Positions 8,315-20,060 are shown, counted from the stretch's first letter. The stretch is 35,816 nucleotides of DNA from Thiobacillus sp. 65-29 (GCA_001899775.1 MKWN01000050.1:1-35816), one strand, 5' to 3'. The notes: generated by a model not told the origin, from the sequence alone. Numbers and translations: made by a program.

Positions 8315-9000
8315 GCCGTCTGTCTCGCGCGGCGCTCATCCACCGTCAGCGCCACCTTGTCGCGCAAATAGAGGGGCGCGGCGAGTGCGGCGTCGACGGC
8401 TGCACCACGCTCCAGCGCACGCACCGCGAGTCGCGCCATCGCCGCGGCGTCCGGCACCAGCGTGTCATCGATGCGCACGAGTCGCGACACCAGGCGCGGA
8501 GGCAGGACGTCCGCCAGGGCCGCAAAACCGTTGCCCGCGCCGACCCAGGCGCCCTCTCCGGGAACGGTCACCGTATCCGGCACCGCCAGTTGCGGCGCGC
8601 ATACGGTGCGCCAGCCCGCGCCGTCGCGGCGGTAGGCCGCCCAGTACACCTCGGCCATGCGCGCGTCGAGGACGGTCAGCACCTGTTCGGCACCGGCCTG
8701 CTCGGCGATCGATTCCAGCGTGGACACGCCGACCACCGGCAGCCCGGCGCCGAACGCCAGCCCCTGCGTCACCGCGCAGGCGATGCGCAAACCAGTGAAC
8801 GAACCAGGCCCCGCGCCATAGGCGATGGCGTCGAGTTCGCGCAGCGCCACGCCCTGCTCGCGCAGCAGCGCATCGATCATCGGCAGCAGCAGGCTGCTGT
8901 GCCGCTGGCCGGCGTGCACGCGGCGCGCTTCGACGCGGCCGTCGAGCCATAGCGCGGCCGAGCACCATTCGGTGGAGGTGTCCAGAACGAGGAGCTTCAT
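8311..9000 (-). CDS. tsaB: tRNA threonylcarbamoyladenosine biosynthesis protein TsaB
   Basis: A 229-residue ASKHA-fold protein: MKLLVLDTSTEWCSAALW at the N-terminus, HSSLLLPMIDALL, and YGAGPGSFTGLRIACAVTQGLAFG. TsaB is the scaffold of the TsaBDE complex that makes t6A37 on ANN-decoding tRNAs, including tRNA-Thr. The start at 9000 is the first residue of the conserved domain; a longer frame exists but has no support. The modification it helps make would apply to the element's tRNA-Thr at 20061 as well, because A37 is retained there. Confidence 0.93.
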   Translation of the reverse strand: MKLLVLDTSTEWCSAALWLDGRVEARRVHAGQRHSSLLLPMIDALLREQGVALRELDAIAYGAGPGSFTGLRIACAVTQGLAFGAGLPVVGVSTLESIAEQAGAEQVLTVLDARMAEVYWAAYRRDGAGWRTVCAPQLAVPDTVTVPGEGAWVGAGNGFAALADVLPPRLVSRLVRIDDTLVPDAAAMARLAVRALERGAAVDAALAAPLYLRDKVALTVDERRARQTA

Positions 9001-9010
9001 CGCGCACATT

Positions 9011-10126
<1,116 letters not shown>

Positions 10127-10284
10127 CCGCCCAACCTGCCCGCGCGAGTGAAAACGGACATTGTAATGACAAATCCGCGTGCCGAAACCCGAGCAAAGGC
10201 CTCCACCGATTTTGTATGCGCAGCGCCACAAGCCGCCATCGCCTTGTTGTAGGATGAACGCACCTGCAACTTCGTGCCGCCAAC

Positions 10285-11682
10285 ATGCCGAGAAAATCCG
10301 CTGCCCAGACCAAGCTCTTCGTGCTGGATACCAACGTGCTTATGCACGACCCCACCAGCCTCGTGCGTTTCGAGGAACACGACATCTTTGTGCCGATCGC
10401 CACTCTGGAAGAGCTCGACCAGCACAAGCGCGGCATGAGCGAGGTGTCGCGCAACGCACGTCAGGCCAGCCGCTTCCTCGACGAAATCATCTGCAAGCTC
10501 GACAACATCGAGCAGGGCGTCCCGCTCGGCCCGTTCAGCCACAACGCGGCGACCGGCAGGCTGTTCCTGCAAACGCAGGTGATTACCGGCGACATTCCCC
10601 TCAGCCTGCCCACCTCCAAGGTCGACAACCAGATACTCGGCGTGGTGCTGTTCCTGTCACGCCTGCATCCCAAGCGCCAGGTCATCCTGGTGTCGAAGGA
10701 CATCAACATGCGCATCAAGGCGCGTGCGCTGGGACTGCCGGCCGAGGACTACTTCAACGACAAGGTGCTGGAGGATACCGATCTCCTCTACAGCGGCCTG
10801 CGTGAGCTGCCGGGCGATTTCTGGGAGACCCACGGCAAGGGCATGGAATCCTGGCAGGGCAATGGCCACACCTATTACCGCATCAAGGGTCCGCTGGTAC
10901 CCACGCTGCTGCCCAACGAATTCGTCTACCAGGAAGGGCCCAATCCTCTTTACGCCAAGGTACTGAAGGTGGAGGGCAAACAGGCGGAACTGGTGACGGT
11001 GAAGGATTACAGCCATCACAAGAACAACGTGTGGGGCATCACCGCACGCAACCGCGAGCAGAATTTCGCGCTCAACGTGCTGATGGATCCCGAGATCGAT
11101 TTCGTCAGCCTGCTCGGCCAGGCCGGTACCGGCAAGACCCTGCTGACGCTGGCCGCCGGACTGGCGCAGGTGCTCGACAAGAAGCTCTACAGCGAGATCA
11201 TCATGACGCGCGTCACCGTTCCGGTGGGCGAGGACATCGGCTTTCTGCCCGGCACCGAGGAGGAGAAAATGACGCCGTGGATGGGTGCGCTGGAGGACAA
11301 CCTCGACGTGTTGAACAAGAGCGACGACGAGGCCGGCGACTGGGGACGCGCCGCGACGCAGGATCTGATCCGTTCGCGCATCAAGGTGAAATCGCTGAAC
11401 TTCATGCGCGGCCGCACCTTCCTCAACAAGTTCCTCATCATCGACGAGGCGCAGAACCTCACCCCGAAGCAGATGAAGACGCTCATCACGCGCGCGGGGC
11501 CCGGCACCAAGGTGGTGTGCCTCGGCAACATCGCACAGATCGACACGCCCTACCTCACCGAGGGCAGTTCCGGCCTCACCTACGTCGTCGATCACTTCAA
11601 GGGGTGGCCGCACAACGGACACGTGACCCTGCAGCGGGGTGAGCGTTCGCGCCTCGCCGACTATGCTGCAGAAGTGCTGTAG
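10285..11682 (+). CDS. PIN-PhoH family ATPase/ribonuclease (PhoH2-like)
   Basis: A 465-residue fusion. The N-terminal PIN nuclease domain (about 10-150) carries acidic motifs FVLDTNVLMHDP, LEELD and LVSKDINMRIKA. The C-terminal PhoH ATPase (about 240-465) has Walker A GQAGTGKTLL, Walker B FLIIDEAQNLTPKQMK and sensor-like CLGNIAQID. Homologues act as ATP-dependent RNA helicase/ribonucleases in vitro. Domain order and length are normal for this class. There is no obvious Shine-Dalgarno; the ATG at 10285 is the first codon before the PIN motif. It is followed 24 bp later by the DUF4197 gene. Confidence 0.92.
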   Translation: MPRKSAAQTKLFVLDTNVLMHDPTSLVRFEEHDIFVPIATLEELDQHKRGMSEVSRNARQASRFLDEIICKLDNIEQGVPLGPFSHNAATGRLFLQTQVITGDIPLSLPTSKVDNQILGVVLFLSRLHPKRQVILVSKDINMRIKARALGLPAEDYFNDKVLEDTDLLYSGLRELPGDFWETHGKGMESWQGNGHTYYRIKGPLVPTLLPNEFVYQEGPNPLYAKVLKVEGKQAELVTVKDYSHHKNNVWGITARNREQNFALNVLMDPEIDFVSLLGQAGTGKTLLTLAAGLAQVLDKKLYSEIIMTRVTVPVGEDIGFLPGTEEEKMTPWMGALEDNLDVLNKSDDEAGDWGRAATQDLIRSRIKVKSLNFMRGRTFLNKFLIIDEAQNLTPKQMKTLITRAGPGTKVVCLGNIAQIDTPYLTEGSSGLTYVVDHFKGWPHNGHVTLQRGERSRLADYAAEVL

Positions 11683-11706
11683 CCTCCCCCGTCTCAGGAG
11701 ATCATC

Positions 11707-12471
11707 ATGCGCCCGCTGATTGCTTCGACCCTGCTTGCCGCCGGCCTTGCCCTGGCCGTGCCCGCCTACGCCTTCGACTGGGGCGAGATGCTCAAGGGTG
11801 TGATCAACAAGCCCGCCAGCCCGTCCACGGCGCCGGCTGCCAGCGGCGTCGACGCGCTGCCGGGCAGCGACATCAACGCGGGCTTGAAGGAGGCGCTGAT
11901 GCGCGGCGCCGAGGCCGCGGTCGCTCAGCTCGGACAGAAGGACGGTTTCTTCGGCAACGCGGCGCTGAAGATCCCGCTGCCGCCCAGCCTGCAGAAGGCG
12001 GAAAAGGCGATGCGCATGGTTGGCCTGGGCCGGCAAGCCGACGAACTGGTGCTATCGATGAACCGCGCCGCGGAAGCCGCCGTGCCCGAAGCGAAGACGC
12101 TGCTGGTCGACGCAGTGAAGGAAATGACGCTGGAGGACGCGAAGGGCATCCTGACCGGCGGCAAGACCTCGGCAACCGATTTCTTCCGCGGCAAGACCGA
12201 GACGCAACTCACCGAGCGCTTCGGCCCCATCGTCAAGGCGACCACCGACCAGGTGGGCCTGGCGCGACAATACAACCAGTACGCTGGCATGGCCGCGCAG
12301 TTCAACCTCATCGACAGGGAACAGGCGAGTGTGGACCACTACGTCACGCGCGAGGCGCTCGACCGCCTCTACACCGTGATCGGCGAAAAGGAGGCCGCGC
12401 TGCGCGCGAACCCGATGCAGGCCGGCAGCGATCTGCTGAAGAAGGTGTTCGGCGCCATGCTGGGCAAGTAA
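11707..12471 (+). CDS. DUF4197 exported protein
   Basis: A 254-residue exported protein with signal peptide MRPLIASTLLAAGLALAVPAYA and a DUF4197 body (INAGLKEALMRGAEAAVAQLG; FFGNAALKIPLPPSLQKAEK; FFRGKTETQLTERFGPIV). The family is helical, periplasmic and of unknown function. CAGGAGATCATC precedes the ATG. It lies 24 bp after phoH on the same strand and may be co-transcribed. Confidence 0.88.
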   Translation: MRPLIASTLLAAGLALAVPAYAFDWGEMLKGVINKPASPSTAPAASGVDALPGSDINAGLKEALMRGAEAAVAQLGQKDGFFGNAALKIPLPPSLQKAEKAMRMVGLGRQADELVLSMNRAAEAAVPEAKTLLVDAVKEMTLEDAKGILTGGKTSATDFFRGKTETQLTERFGPIVKATTDQVGLARQYNQYAGMAAQFNLIDREQASVDHYVTREALDRLYTVIGEKEAALRANPMQAGSDLLKKVFGAMLGK

Positions 12472-12518
12472 GCGCACGGCTGCGGTATGCTTGCGGCACT
12501 TTTGCCCATTCAACACGC

Positions 12519-13007
12519 ATGAAACGCCGAGCCGTCGCCCTCCTCGCCACCGCCCTGGTCACCCTGCCCGTTCACGCCTGGGAAGTCGGTGAATTCCGCA
12601 ACGGCATGACGCGGGCCGAAGTCGAACAGGCGCTGAAGTCCTGGAGCTTCGACAAATCGATACCGGTGGGCAACGACGCCCTGTTCGTCTACGACGACGC
12701 CAACAACGCCGGACGCCGCTTCCTGTTCACCTTCTGCAACGACAAGCTGGTGGCGTTCGATCAGGAGATCGCGCCGGCGTTTCGCCATTTCATCGTCGTC
12801 GCCTCGAACTATTCCAACCTCTACGGCAACCCGCTGAAGGTCATCCCGCAGTCGAGCGTCGTCGCCAGCGGCGAGAAAAACCTGCTGGCGATGTTCTGGC
12901 GCAAGGGTTCGGACTACCTTGGCGTGAAATATGTCCTGTATCCCGGCAGCGAGCAGCTCTCGCTCACCTGGCAGATCAACAACAACTGCTGGCAGGCGCC
13001 GCGCTGA
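12519..13007 (+). CDS. Exported hypothetical protein
   Basis: A 162-residue protein with a clean signal peptide (MKRRAVALLATALVTLPVHA) and a mature part starting WEVGEFRNGMTRAEVEQALK. That stretch recalls SmpA/BamE-like or small outer-membrane-assembly modules (GMTxxEVxxxL), but the remainder is not recognisable. Two cysteines (in TFCNDK and NNNCWQ) could form a disulfide in the periplasm. It follows the DUF4197 gene by 47 bp and is convergent with the diguanylate cyclase gene, 3 bp apart. Confidence 0.7.
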   Translation: MKRRAVALLATALVTLPVHAWEVGEFRNGMTRAEVEQALKSWSFDKSIPVGNDALFVYDDANNAGRRFLFTFCNDKLVAFDQEIAPAFRHFIVVASNYSNLYGNPLKVIPQSSVVASGEKNLLAMFWRKGSDYLGVKYVLYPGSEQLSLTWQINNNCWQAPR

Positions 13008-13010
13008 CGC

Positions 13011-13895
13011 TCAGTGTCCGGCGATGACCCAGCGGTCGCGGCCGGCCTGCTTGCCCTGATAGAGGGCCGCGTCGGCACGCTCGACGACGGCTGTCAGCGT
13101 ATCGTCTTCCCGCACCTCGGCCAGTCCTGCCGTCACCGTGAGCGGCAACATCCCGCCATCGGGTAGCGGGGCGGGAGCGGCACGCACTGCCGACACGATG
13201 CGCTCCGCGGTCTGGGCCGCCGCCTCGACCGTCCGGCACTGCGCCAGCACGAGGAATTCCTCGCCGCCGAAGCGGTACAACGGCTCGTTACCGCGCACGC
13301 TGCGGCGCAGGGTATCGGCCAGATGGCGCAATACCGTATCTCCCACGGGATGACCCCAGGTGTCGTTGACGCGCTTGAAACGATCGATGTCGATCATCAC
13401 GACATACAGCCGCAAGCCATTGCGCGCGGCCTCTTTCCTGATCTGGCTGAAATCGTGCTCGATGCCGTGTCGCAGCGGCAGTCCGGTCAGCACGTCACGG
13501 CGCGCGGCGTGGGTGAGGATCAGCGTCTTGAAGCGCGCCAGCAGCGCAAGCAACTCGTCCTGCGCGAGCTCGAAGGCCTGCAGGTCGGTCAGGCGGCCCG
13601 GCTGGTCGGCCAGGACGGTGGCGCAGATACCTCGAATCGCCTCGTGCATGCTGAGGTGAACGATCTCTATGCGCTGCGTCGACAAGGGATCGAGCGCCTC
13701 GAAATGTTTGCGATGGCTGCGAAACCAGCCGCCGAAGCGGCACAGCGTGTGCGCCTCGGGCGCCATCACGTCGTCGCCGGGAGTCACCCGCAATACCGTG
13801 CAGCGCAGTACGCGGCGCGTCCAGTCCATGTGCGCCTCGACGGCGGCGTCCAGTTCGGCGACGAACTGGTCGATTTCAGGCGCGAACTCAGTCAT
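13011..13895 (-). CDS. Diguanylate cyclase with N-terminal CZB zinc-sensing domain (DgcZ-like)
   Basis: A 294-residue cytoplasmic protein. The N-terminal CZB domain has zinc ligands H22, C52, H80 and H84, almost exactly the spacing of E. coli DgcZ (22, 52, 79, 83). The GGDEF domain occupies about 130-290, with RFGGEEF at 208-214, so it should make c-di-GMP. The inhibitory I-site is degenerate: RGNE in place of RxxD five residues before GGEEF. The start is at MTEFAPEID because GGAGCCTGC precedes it; the upstream ATG at 13916 lacks a site. Zinc-inhibited cyclase activity is inferred from DgcZ. Confidence 0.9.
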   Translation of the reverse strand: MTEFAPEIDQFVAELDAAVEAHMDWTRRVLRCTVLRVTPGDDVMAPEAHTLCRFGGWFRSHRKHFEALDPLSTQRIEIVHLSMHEAIRGICATVLADQPGRLTDLQAFELAQDELLALLARFKTLILTHAARRDVLTGLPLRHGIEHDFSQIRKEAARNGLRLYVVMIDIDRFKRVNDTWGHPVGDTVLRHLADTLRRSVRGNEPLYRFGGEEFLVLAQCRTVEAAAQTAERIVSAVRAAPAPLPDGGMLPLTVTAGLAEVREDDTLTAVVERADAALYQGKQAGRDRWVIAGH

Positions 13896-13967
13896 GCAGG
13901 CTCCGTCCTTGCGCAATCGATACGGCCATTGTAAGCGCCCTTTGCACCGCGGTGTCCATCCCGCGGT

Positions 13968-15473
13968 TCACGCGATCAGCAAGCCCTGCCGTGCGAATTG
14001 CCAAAGCTGTCGCGCCGTCAGCGCGTCGACCTGCGTGCGCGCCAGTTCCAGCCCGCTGCCTCGCAGATTTGCGTGCATGTGCGCCGAGAGCGCGTCCTGC
14101 GTGAGCGTGCCGTCCAGGCGAGCGAGCAGCTCACGCCCCGCGGCGTCGAGATCCAGTGCCACATGACGCGTGCCGCTGACCACCCAGTCCGGCCGCACTG
14201 CCTGCAACCTGGCAAGCGCGTGCGCGACCGGCCGCTCGCCCGGCTCGCCGCCCGTCGCCCCCGTCCACACGGTGGGCATGACACCATGCACCATGACCAG
14301 ACGAAACAGGGCGTCCTGCAGCACCATCGCATCGATCTCTCCGGCGGCGCCGAAATCGGCCATCACCCCGTGCGCTGCATCGAGCAGCGCCGCGTAGGTC
14401 AGCGCACGCGGATAAACCATCGACAACGCCATGACGGCGGCCTTCATCGCCGGTTCGGCGACCGCAAAGCGGTTGCCTGCCGGGTTGACGAAAACCTGCT
14501 CGTTCGCTGCGTCGAGATCGATTTCCTCGTCGCTCGCCAGGTCCGCGTAGAACGCCAGTGAAGCCAGGCGCTCCACCTGCGGGGGCTGCGCGCACTCGGC
14601 ATCCGCGCGCGCGACCAAGACACGACGAAAGCGCGTGCCCAGCACCGCATCGAGCGCGCCCTCGGCATCGTGCCAGCGTCCCGTCATCCCCTCCGGCGCA
14701 AGGCCCCAGGCGTCCTCGAGTTCGACCACCGCGCGCCGTGGCCCCACTTCACCCACGTAACGCAGGTCGTGGCTGTCGAGGCGCGCGGCGAATGAGGCGA
14801 AGTCGATCGCCTCGTTGAACTCGGCGAGATATTCGTGGAACAGGTATGAAGGCGGGGCGCTCCGGAGGTAGGCGATTTCTTTTCGCAGTGCCGCATCGGA
14901 CCACTCCCCCGCCAGCTCGTCCAGCACACGCAGTGCCTGACGGCAGCGTGCCGGCGCCGGCAGCGCCGCATCGGTGCGCTCGCGCAGCGCGGCACGCAGG
15001 GGCGCCAGAGGCGCCCAGCCGGCGGCAACGTTGAAGCTGACATAGGCAAGCCCCTGCGGCGACAGATGACGGCGGCACGCATCGAGCAGGGCCTGCTGCA
15101 CGGCAGGGGGCACCCAGGAATACACGCCATGCGCGATGATGTAGTCGAATTCGCCGAGATCGCCCGGCAAGGCGGCAAGATCGCCGTGCAGGATGCGCAC
15201 GTTCTGCAGCCCCAGGTGCGCGACGAAATCGGCACCGGCAGCCGCCTGCACCCGCGAAAGCTCGATGCCGATGCATTCGCATGCGGGCCAGCGCCACGCC
15301 AGCGGGATCAGGTTGCCACCCTGCGCGCAGCCCAGTTCGAGGATACGCGCGCGTGTCGGGTCCTGGGCGTCGAAGCCGTGCAGGCGCGCCACGGCAGCGA
15401 TGACGTCCGGCTGCGTCTCCGGTAGCGGCAGACTGTCGTAGGGCAGTTCGTCGTAGCTTGCGAGCGTGTCCAT
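13968..15473 (-). CDS. Methyltransferase with regulatory domain (PKMT-type)
   Basis: A 501-residue protein. Residues about 30-180 form a class I SAM fold (ILELGCAQGGNLIPLAWRWP; GDLAALPGDLGEFDYIIAHGVYSWVPP). A central region with the family sequence SYLFHEYLAEFNEAIDF matches the methyltransferase regulatory domain (PF10119-like), and a C-terminal winged-helix-like segment follows. This is the layout of rickettsial protein-lysine methyltransferases. The start at 15473 is chosen because the fold begins immediately after it; the longer frame overlaps the divergent gene. The substrate is unknown. Confidence 0.82.
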   Translation of the reverse strand: MDTLASYDELPYDSLPLPETQPDVIAAVARLHGFDAQDPTRARILELGCAQGGNLIPLAWRWPACECIGIELSRVQAAAGADFVAHLGLQNVRILHGDLAALPGDLGEFDYIIAHGVYSWVPPAVQQALLDACRRHLSPQGLAYVSFNVAAGWAPLAPLRAALRERTDAALPAPARCRQALRVLDELAGEWSDAALRKEIAYLRSAPPSYLFHEYLAEFNEAIDFASFAARLDSHDLRYVGEVGPRRAVVELEDAWGLAPEGMTGRWHDAEGALDAVLGTRFRRVLVARADAECAQPPQVERLASLAFYADLASDEEIDLDAANEQVFVNPAGNRFAVAEPAMKAAVMALSMVYPRALTYAALLDAAHGVMADFGAAGEIDAMVLQDALFRLVMVHGVMPTVWTGATGGEPGERPVAHALARLQAVRPDWVVSGTRHVALDLDAAGRELLARLDGTLTQDALSAHMHANLRGSGLELARTQVDALTARQLWQFARQGLLIA

Positions 15474-15507
15474 GCAAAGAATTGTAGCTTCGGCCATACT
15501 TCGCGGC

Positions 15508-16782
15508 ATGCGCCGTACCCGATTCCTGTCGCACTTTCCGCTCGCCGCCTGGGCGCTGCTCGTGTGCGCCCTGCTGATGCCGCGCGCCCACGCCGACACC
15601 CCCTGGATCGAACCCGGCACCGACGGCCAACCGGTCGTCCACCTGTATTTCTTCTGGTCGCTTGCCTGTCCGCATTGCCTGGAGGCTCGGCCGTTCATCG
15701 AGGCCATCCCCGAACAGCGACCATGGGTGAAGCTGCATTCGCTCGAACTCACCCGCCATGCCGAACATGCGCGCCATTACATCGCGCTTGCCGAGCAGGT
15801 CGGGCAGGCGGCGCAGTACGTGCCGGCGCTGCTGTACTGCGGCCACATGGAAACGGGCTGGGACGACGATGCGACAAGCGGGGCAGCGCTGCTCGCCGCG
15901 CTGGATACCTGCCGCGCCGCAGCACAAGGCGGCAGCACGCGCGAGGCGGCCGCTGCCCTGCCGGCACCCGCGTTCCAGGTGCCGTTTTTCGGCGAAATTG
16001 GGCTGGACACCTATTCGCTGCCGCTGTTGACGGTGCTGATCGCCGGCCTCGACGCCTTCAATCCCTGCGCCTTCTTCGTGCTGCTGTTCCTGCTCTCGAT
16101 GCTGGTCCACCAGAAACGCCGGGGGCGCATGCTGGCGATCGGCGGCGTGTTCGTGCTGGTATCGGGGCTGATGTATTTCGCCTTCATGGCCGCCTGGCTC
16201 AATCTGTTCCAAGTGCTCGGCCATCTCGCCTGGGTCACGCTCACCGCCGGTGCGCTAGCGCTCGTCGTCGGCCTCGTCAACGTGAAGGATTTCCTCTGGT
16301 TTGGACGGGGCGTGTCGCTGTCGATTCCGGAGGCGCGCAAGCCGGCGATCTATCAGCGCACCCGCGCCATCCTGGCGGCCGGAAGTCTCCCCGCGATGCT
16401 CGCCGCGACGGTGCTGCTGGCGGTCGCGGTCAATTTCTACGAGCTCCTGTGCACCGCCGGCTTTCCCATGGTCTACACGCGGCTGCTGACGCTGCGCGAC
16501 GTCGGCAGCGCGCAGCACTACCTTTACCTCGCGCTCTACAACCTGGTGTACGTGATTCCGCTCGCCGTCATCGTGACCGTCTTTGCATTCACGCTGGGGG
16601 CGCGCAAGCTCTCCGAACGCGAGGGCCGGCTGCTCAAGCTCGTCTCCGGCCTGATGATGCTGCAACTGGGCGCGCTGCTGGTGCTGGCGCCGGACGCGCT
16701 CAACCGGCTGGGCATGGCCTTCGCGCTGATTGCCGTCGCGGTCGGCCTGACCTGGCTGGCGGCGCGCCTGACGCGCCGCTGA
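15508..16782 (+). CDS. Thioredoxin-like/DsbD-like membrane protein
   Basis: A 424-residue protein. A signal peptide precedes a periplasmic thioredoxin-like domain with a CPHC active site (FFWSLACPHCLEARPF). A membrane domain of about seven helices follows, with cysteine motifs NPCAFF and NFYELLCTAGFP, resembling the paired cysteines of DsbD/CcdA electron carriers. It probably passes reducing equivalents from the cytoplasm across the membrane to the N-terminal domain. The order (periplasmic thioredoxin first, DsbD-beta-like second) differs from E. coli DsbD. The intergenic gap to the divergent methyltransferase is only 34 bp, so both promoters must overlap or lie inside genes. Confidence 0.78.
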   Translation: MRRTRFLSHFPLAAWALLVCALLMPRAHADTPWIEPGTDGQPVVHLYFFWSLACPHCLEARPFIEAIPEQRPWVKLHSLELTRHAEHARHYIALAEQVGQAAQYVPALLYCGHMETGWDDDATSGAALLAALDTCRAAAQGGSTREAAAALPAPAFQVPFFGEIGLDTYSLPLLTVLIAGLDAFNPCAFFVLLFLLSMLVHQKRRGRMLAIGGVFVLVSGLMYFAFMAAWLNLFQVLGHLAWVTLTAGALALVVGLVNVKDFLWFGRGVSLSIPEARKPAIYQRTRAILAAGSLPAMLAATVLLAVAVNFYELLCTAGFPMVYTRLLTLRDVGSAQHYLYLALYNLVYVIPLAVIVTVFAFTLGARKLSEREGRLLKLVSGLMMLQLGALLVLAPDALNRLGMAFALIAVAVGLTWLAARLTRR

Positions 16783-16784
16783 GA

Positions 16785-18188
<1,404 letters not shown>

Positions 18189-18326
18189 GTAGGGTTCCTG
18201 CGACGGCCTGTTGCGCATGTGGCAACACCAATCGAGGCAGACGGACGTGATCGGGATGATCGCTGCAAAACCCGGGTCGATTGGCAGACACGGGACACCC
18301 GGCGGGTCCGGGCGTGGGAATTCGGG

Positions 18327-18401
18327 TGGTGGGCAGTACAAGGTTCGAACTTGTGACCCCCGCCGTGTGAAGGCGATGCTCTACCGCTGAGCTAACTGCC
18401 C
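18327..18401 (-). tRNA. tRNA-Val(CAC)
   Basis: A full cloverleaf can be drawn: acceptor GGGCAGT/ACTGCCC, D-arm AGCTCAGCGGTAGAGC, anticodon loop TTCACAC with anticodon CAC, and a T-arm containing GTTCGAACC. The encoded 3' end is ACCA. The promoter at 18415-18444 drives it. Confidence 0.95.
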
Positions 18402-18414
18402 CGAAGCGGGCCGA

Positions 18415-18444
18415 ATTAAAACACACACCGACCGCCGCGGTCAA
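18415..18444 (-). promoter_or_regulatory. Promoter of tRNA-Val
   Basis: On the minus strand, a -35 TTGACC (18439-18444) and a -10 TTTAAT (18415-18420) are separated by 18 bp. Transcription would start a few bases before the tRNA 5' end at 18401. Confidence 0.6.
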
Positions 18445-18499
18445 TTTTCGCGCGCGGCGATCCGGTAAAATGGCAGCTTTTTTCCAGTCGGCCCGAGTC

Positions 18500-19888
18500 A
18501 TGATCCGCACCCGCTTCGCCCCCTCCCCCACCGGCTACCTGCACATCGGCGGCGCGCGCACCGCCCTGTTTTCGTGGGCATTCGCGCGGCATCACGGCGG
18601 CCAGTTCATTCTCAGGATCGAAGACACCGACATCGCGCGCTCGACCCCGGAGGCGGTGCAGGCCATCCTCGACGGCATGGCCTGGCTCGAGCTCAATCAC
18701 GACGAGGGCCCGTTCTACCAGACCAAGCGCCTGTACCGCTACAAGGAAGTCATCGAGCAGATGCTTGCCAGCGGCGACGCTTACTACTGCTATTGCAGCA
18801 CCGAGGAACTCGACGCCATGCGCGCGGCGCAGCGCGCGCGCAACGAAAAGCCGCGTTACGACGGCACCTGGCGCCCCGAGCCCGGCAAGACCCTGCCGGT
18901 CGCGCCGTCGGGCGTGCAGCCGGTGGTGCGGTTCCGCAATCCCACCGCGGGGACGGTGGCGTGGAAGGACCTGGTCAAGGGCACCATCGCGTTTGCCAAC
19001 GCCGAGCTCGACGACCTCATCATCGCGCGCGCCGACGGCACGCCCACCTACAACTTCTGCGTGGTGGTCGACGACTGGGACATGCAGATCACCCACGTCA
19101 TCCGCGGCGACGACCACGTCAACAACACCCCGCGCCAGATCAATATCCTGAAAGCGCTGGGCGCGACCGTGCCGCAGTATGCGCACCTGTCGATGATCCT
19201 CGGCGACGACGGCACCAAGCTGTCCAAGCGCCACGGCGCGGTTTCGGTCATGCAGTATTTCGAGGAAGGCTATCTTCCGGAAGCAGTGATCAACTATCTC
19301 GCACGGCTAGGCTGGTCGCACGGTGACGCGGAACTGTTCAGCCGTGAGCAGTTCGTGCAGTGGTTCGACCTCGACCACATCACCCCCTCGGCCGCGCAGT
19401 TCAACACGGAAAAATTGCGCTGGCTCAACCAGCAGTACATCAAGGCCACCGACAACGCGCGGCTGGCCGAGCTGGCCCGCCCCTTTCTGGTGCGCAACAA
19501 TGCCGATCCCGACAACGGCCCTGACCTCGTCGCGGTCGTCGCCCTGGTGAAGGAGCGCGCCGTCACCATCGCGGACCTCGCCGACGTCGCCACCCTGTTT
19601 TATCGCACGCTGCATGCGACGCCCGAACTGCTTGCGCAGCACGTCACCGCGGACGTCCTGCCGGCCCTGGCCGGCCTGGTGGCCCGACTCGAAGGTATCG
19701 ACTGGGAGCGCAGCGCGATCAGCGCCGCGTTCAAGGAAACGCTCGCCGCGCACGACCTCAAGATGCCGAAGCTGGCGATGCCGGTGCGCGTGCTCGTCAC
19801 GGGCGAGCCGCAGACCCCGGCCATCGACGCCACGCTCGAACTCATCGGTCGGGAAAAAGTCCTCGGCCGGCTGAAGGCCGCCCTGTAA
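18500..19888 (+). CDS. gltX: Glutamyl-tRNA synthetase
   Basis: A 462-residue class I synthetase that charges tRNA-Glu. The HIGH-equivalent is HIGG at 15-18 ([17 protein letters not shown]), KMSKS is KLSKR at 240-244, and [13 protein letters not shown] is the usual GluRS core. The start at [10 protein letters not shown] is standard for the family. The C-terminus ([15 protein letters not shown], [16 protein letters not shown]) is complete. It lies just upstream of the interrupted tRNA-Thr gene and is transcribed towards it. A TAAAAT box near 18467 could be its -10. Confidence 0.97.
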   Translation: MIRTRFAPSPTGYLHIGGARTALFSWAFARHHGGQFILRIEDTDIARSTPEAVQAILDGMAWLELNHDEGPFYQTKRLYRYKEVIEQMLASGDAYYCYCSTEELDAMRAAQRARNEKPRYDGTWRPEPGKTLPVAPSGVQPVVRFRNPTAGTVAWKDLVKGTIAFANAELDDLIIARADGTPTYNFCVVVDDWDMQITHVIRGDDHVNNTPRQINILKALGATVPQYAHLSMILGDDGTKLSKRHGAVSVMQYFEEGYLPEAVINYLARLGWSHGDAELFSREQFVQWFDLDHITPSAAQFNTEKLRWLNQQYIKATDNARLAELARPFLVRNNADPDNGPDLVAVVALVKERAVTIADLADVATLFYRTLHATPELLAQHVTADVLPALAGLVARLEGIDWERSAISAAFKETLAAHDLKMPKLAMPVRVLVTGEPQTPAIDATLELIGREKVLGRLKAAL

Positions 19889-19907
19889 AACGGGCTGCGG
19901 ATTCCGC

Positions 19908-19920
19908 TATAATGCGCGCT
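19908..19920 (+). promoter_or_regulatory. Host tRNA-Thr promoter (-10 and discriminator)
   Basis: A consensus TATAAT at 19908-19913 is followed by a GC-rich discriminator (GCGCGC) typical of stringently controlled stable-RNA promoters, 15 bp before the tRNA 5' end. The -35 is weak (CTGTAA at 19883). It survives the insertion on the host side and now points into the mobile element. Confidence 0.6.
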
Positions 19921-19927
19921 GCCTTAC

Positions 19928-19965
19928 GCCGGCATAGCTCAGTTGGTAGAGCAGCGCATTCGTAA
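19928..19965 (+). pseudogene. Host tRNA-Thr(CGU), 5' half (split by the element)
   Basis: This is positions 1-38 of a tRNA: acceptor strand GCCGGCA, D-arm TAGCTCAGTTGGTAGAGCA, anticodon 5' stem GCGCA and the 7-nt loop TTCGTAA with anticodon CGT. The matching 3' half (stem TGCGA, T-arm, TGCCGGC-ACCA) lies at 31505-31542. Joined at the shared loop, the two give a 76-nt tRNA-Thr with a G27/A43 mismatch at the base of the anticodon stem. The bases after 19965 do not continue a tRNA, so the gene is interrupted. Confidence 0.93.
19959..19965. repeat. attL core (anticodon loop)
   Basis: TTCGTAA, identical to 31498-31504. Flanking bases differ on both sides (GCA before and GTA after here; TCT before and TGC after at attR). 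The crossover therefore lies within exactly 7 bp, the overlap length used by lambda-type tyrosine integrases and also the full tRNA anticodon loop. Confidence 0.9.
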
Positions 19966-20014
19966 GTAGCACGTCCAGAGCCAGAAAAGCCAGTAACGGC
20001 GCGGGCTTACGGGG

Positions 20015-20043
20015 TTGCAGGGCAAGGCTAATAAAGGTTTAAT
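20015..20043 (+). promoter_or_regulatory. Candidate promoter for the element tRNA-Thr
   Basis: TTGCAG (20015-20020) and TTTAAT (20038-20043) with a 17-bp spacer. Transcription would begin about 10 bp before the tRNA 5' end. The -10 overlaps an arm-type integrase site, so integrase binding could affect it. Readthrough from the host tRNA promoter is an alternative source of transcript. Confidence 0.4.
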
Positions 20044-20046
20044 AAC
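20027..20046 (+). repeat. Left arm-type integrase sites (paired)
   Basis: Two TAATAA cores at 20029-20034 and 20040-20045, 11 bp apart (one helical turn). The same pair with the same spacing and orientation occurs at the right end (31359-31364 and 31370-31375); CTAATAAAGGTTTAATAAC and its counterpart match at 16 of 19 positions. Position and symmetry fit arm-binding sites for the integrase N-terminal domain. Confidence 0.6.
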
Positions 20047-20060
20047 GGTTTCAGGAGTGC

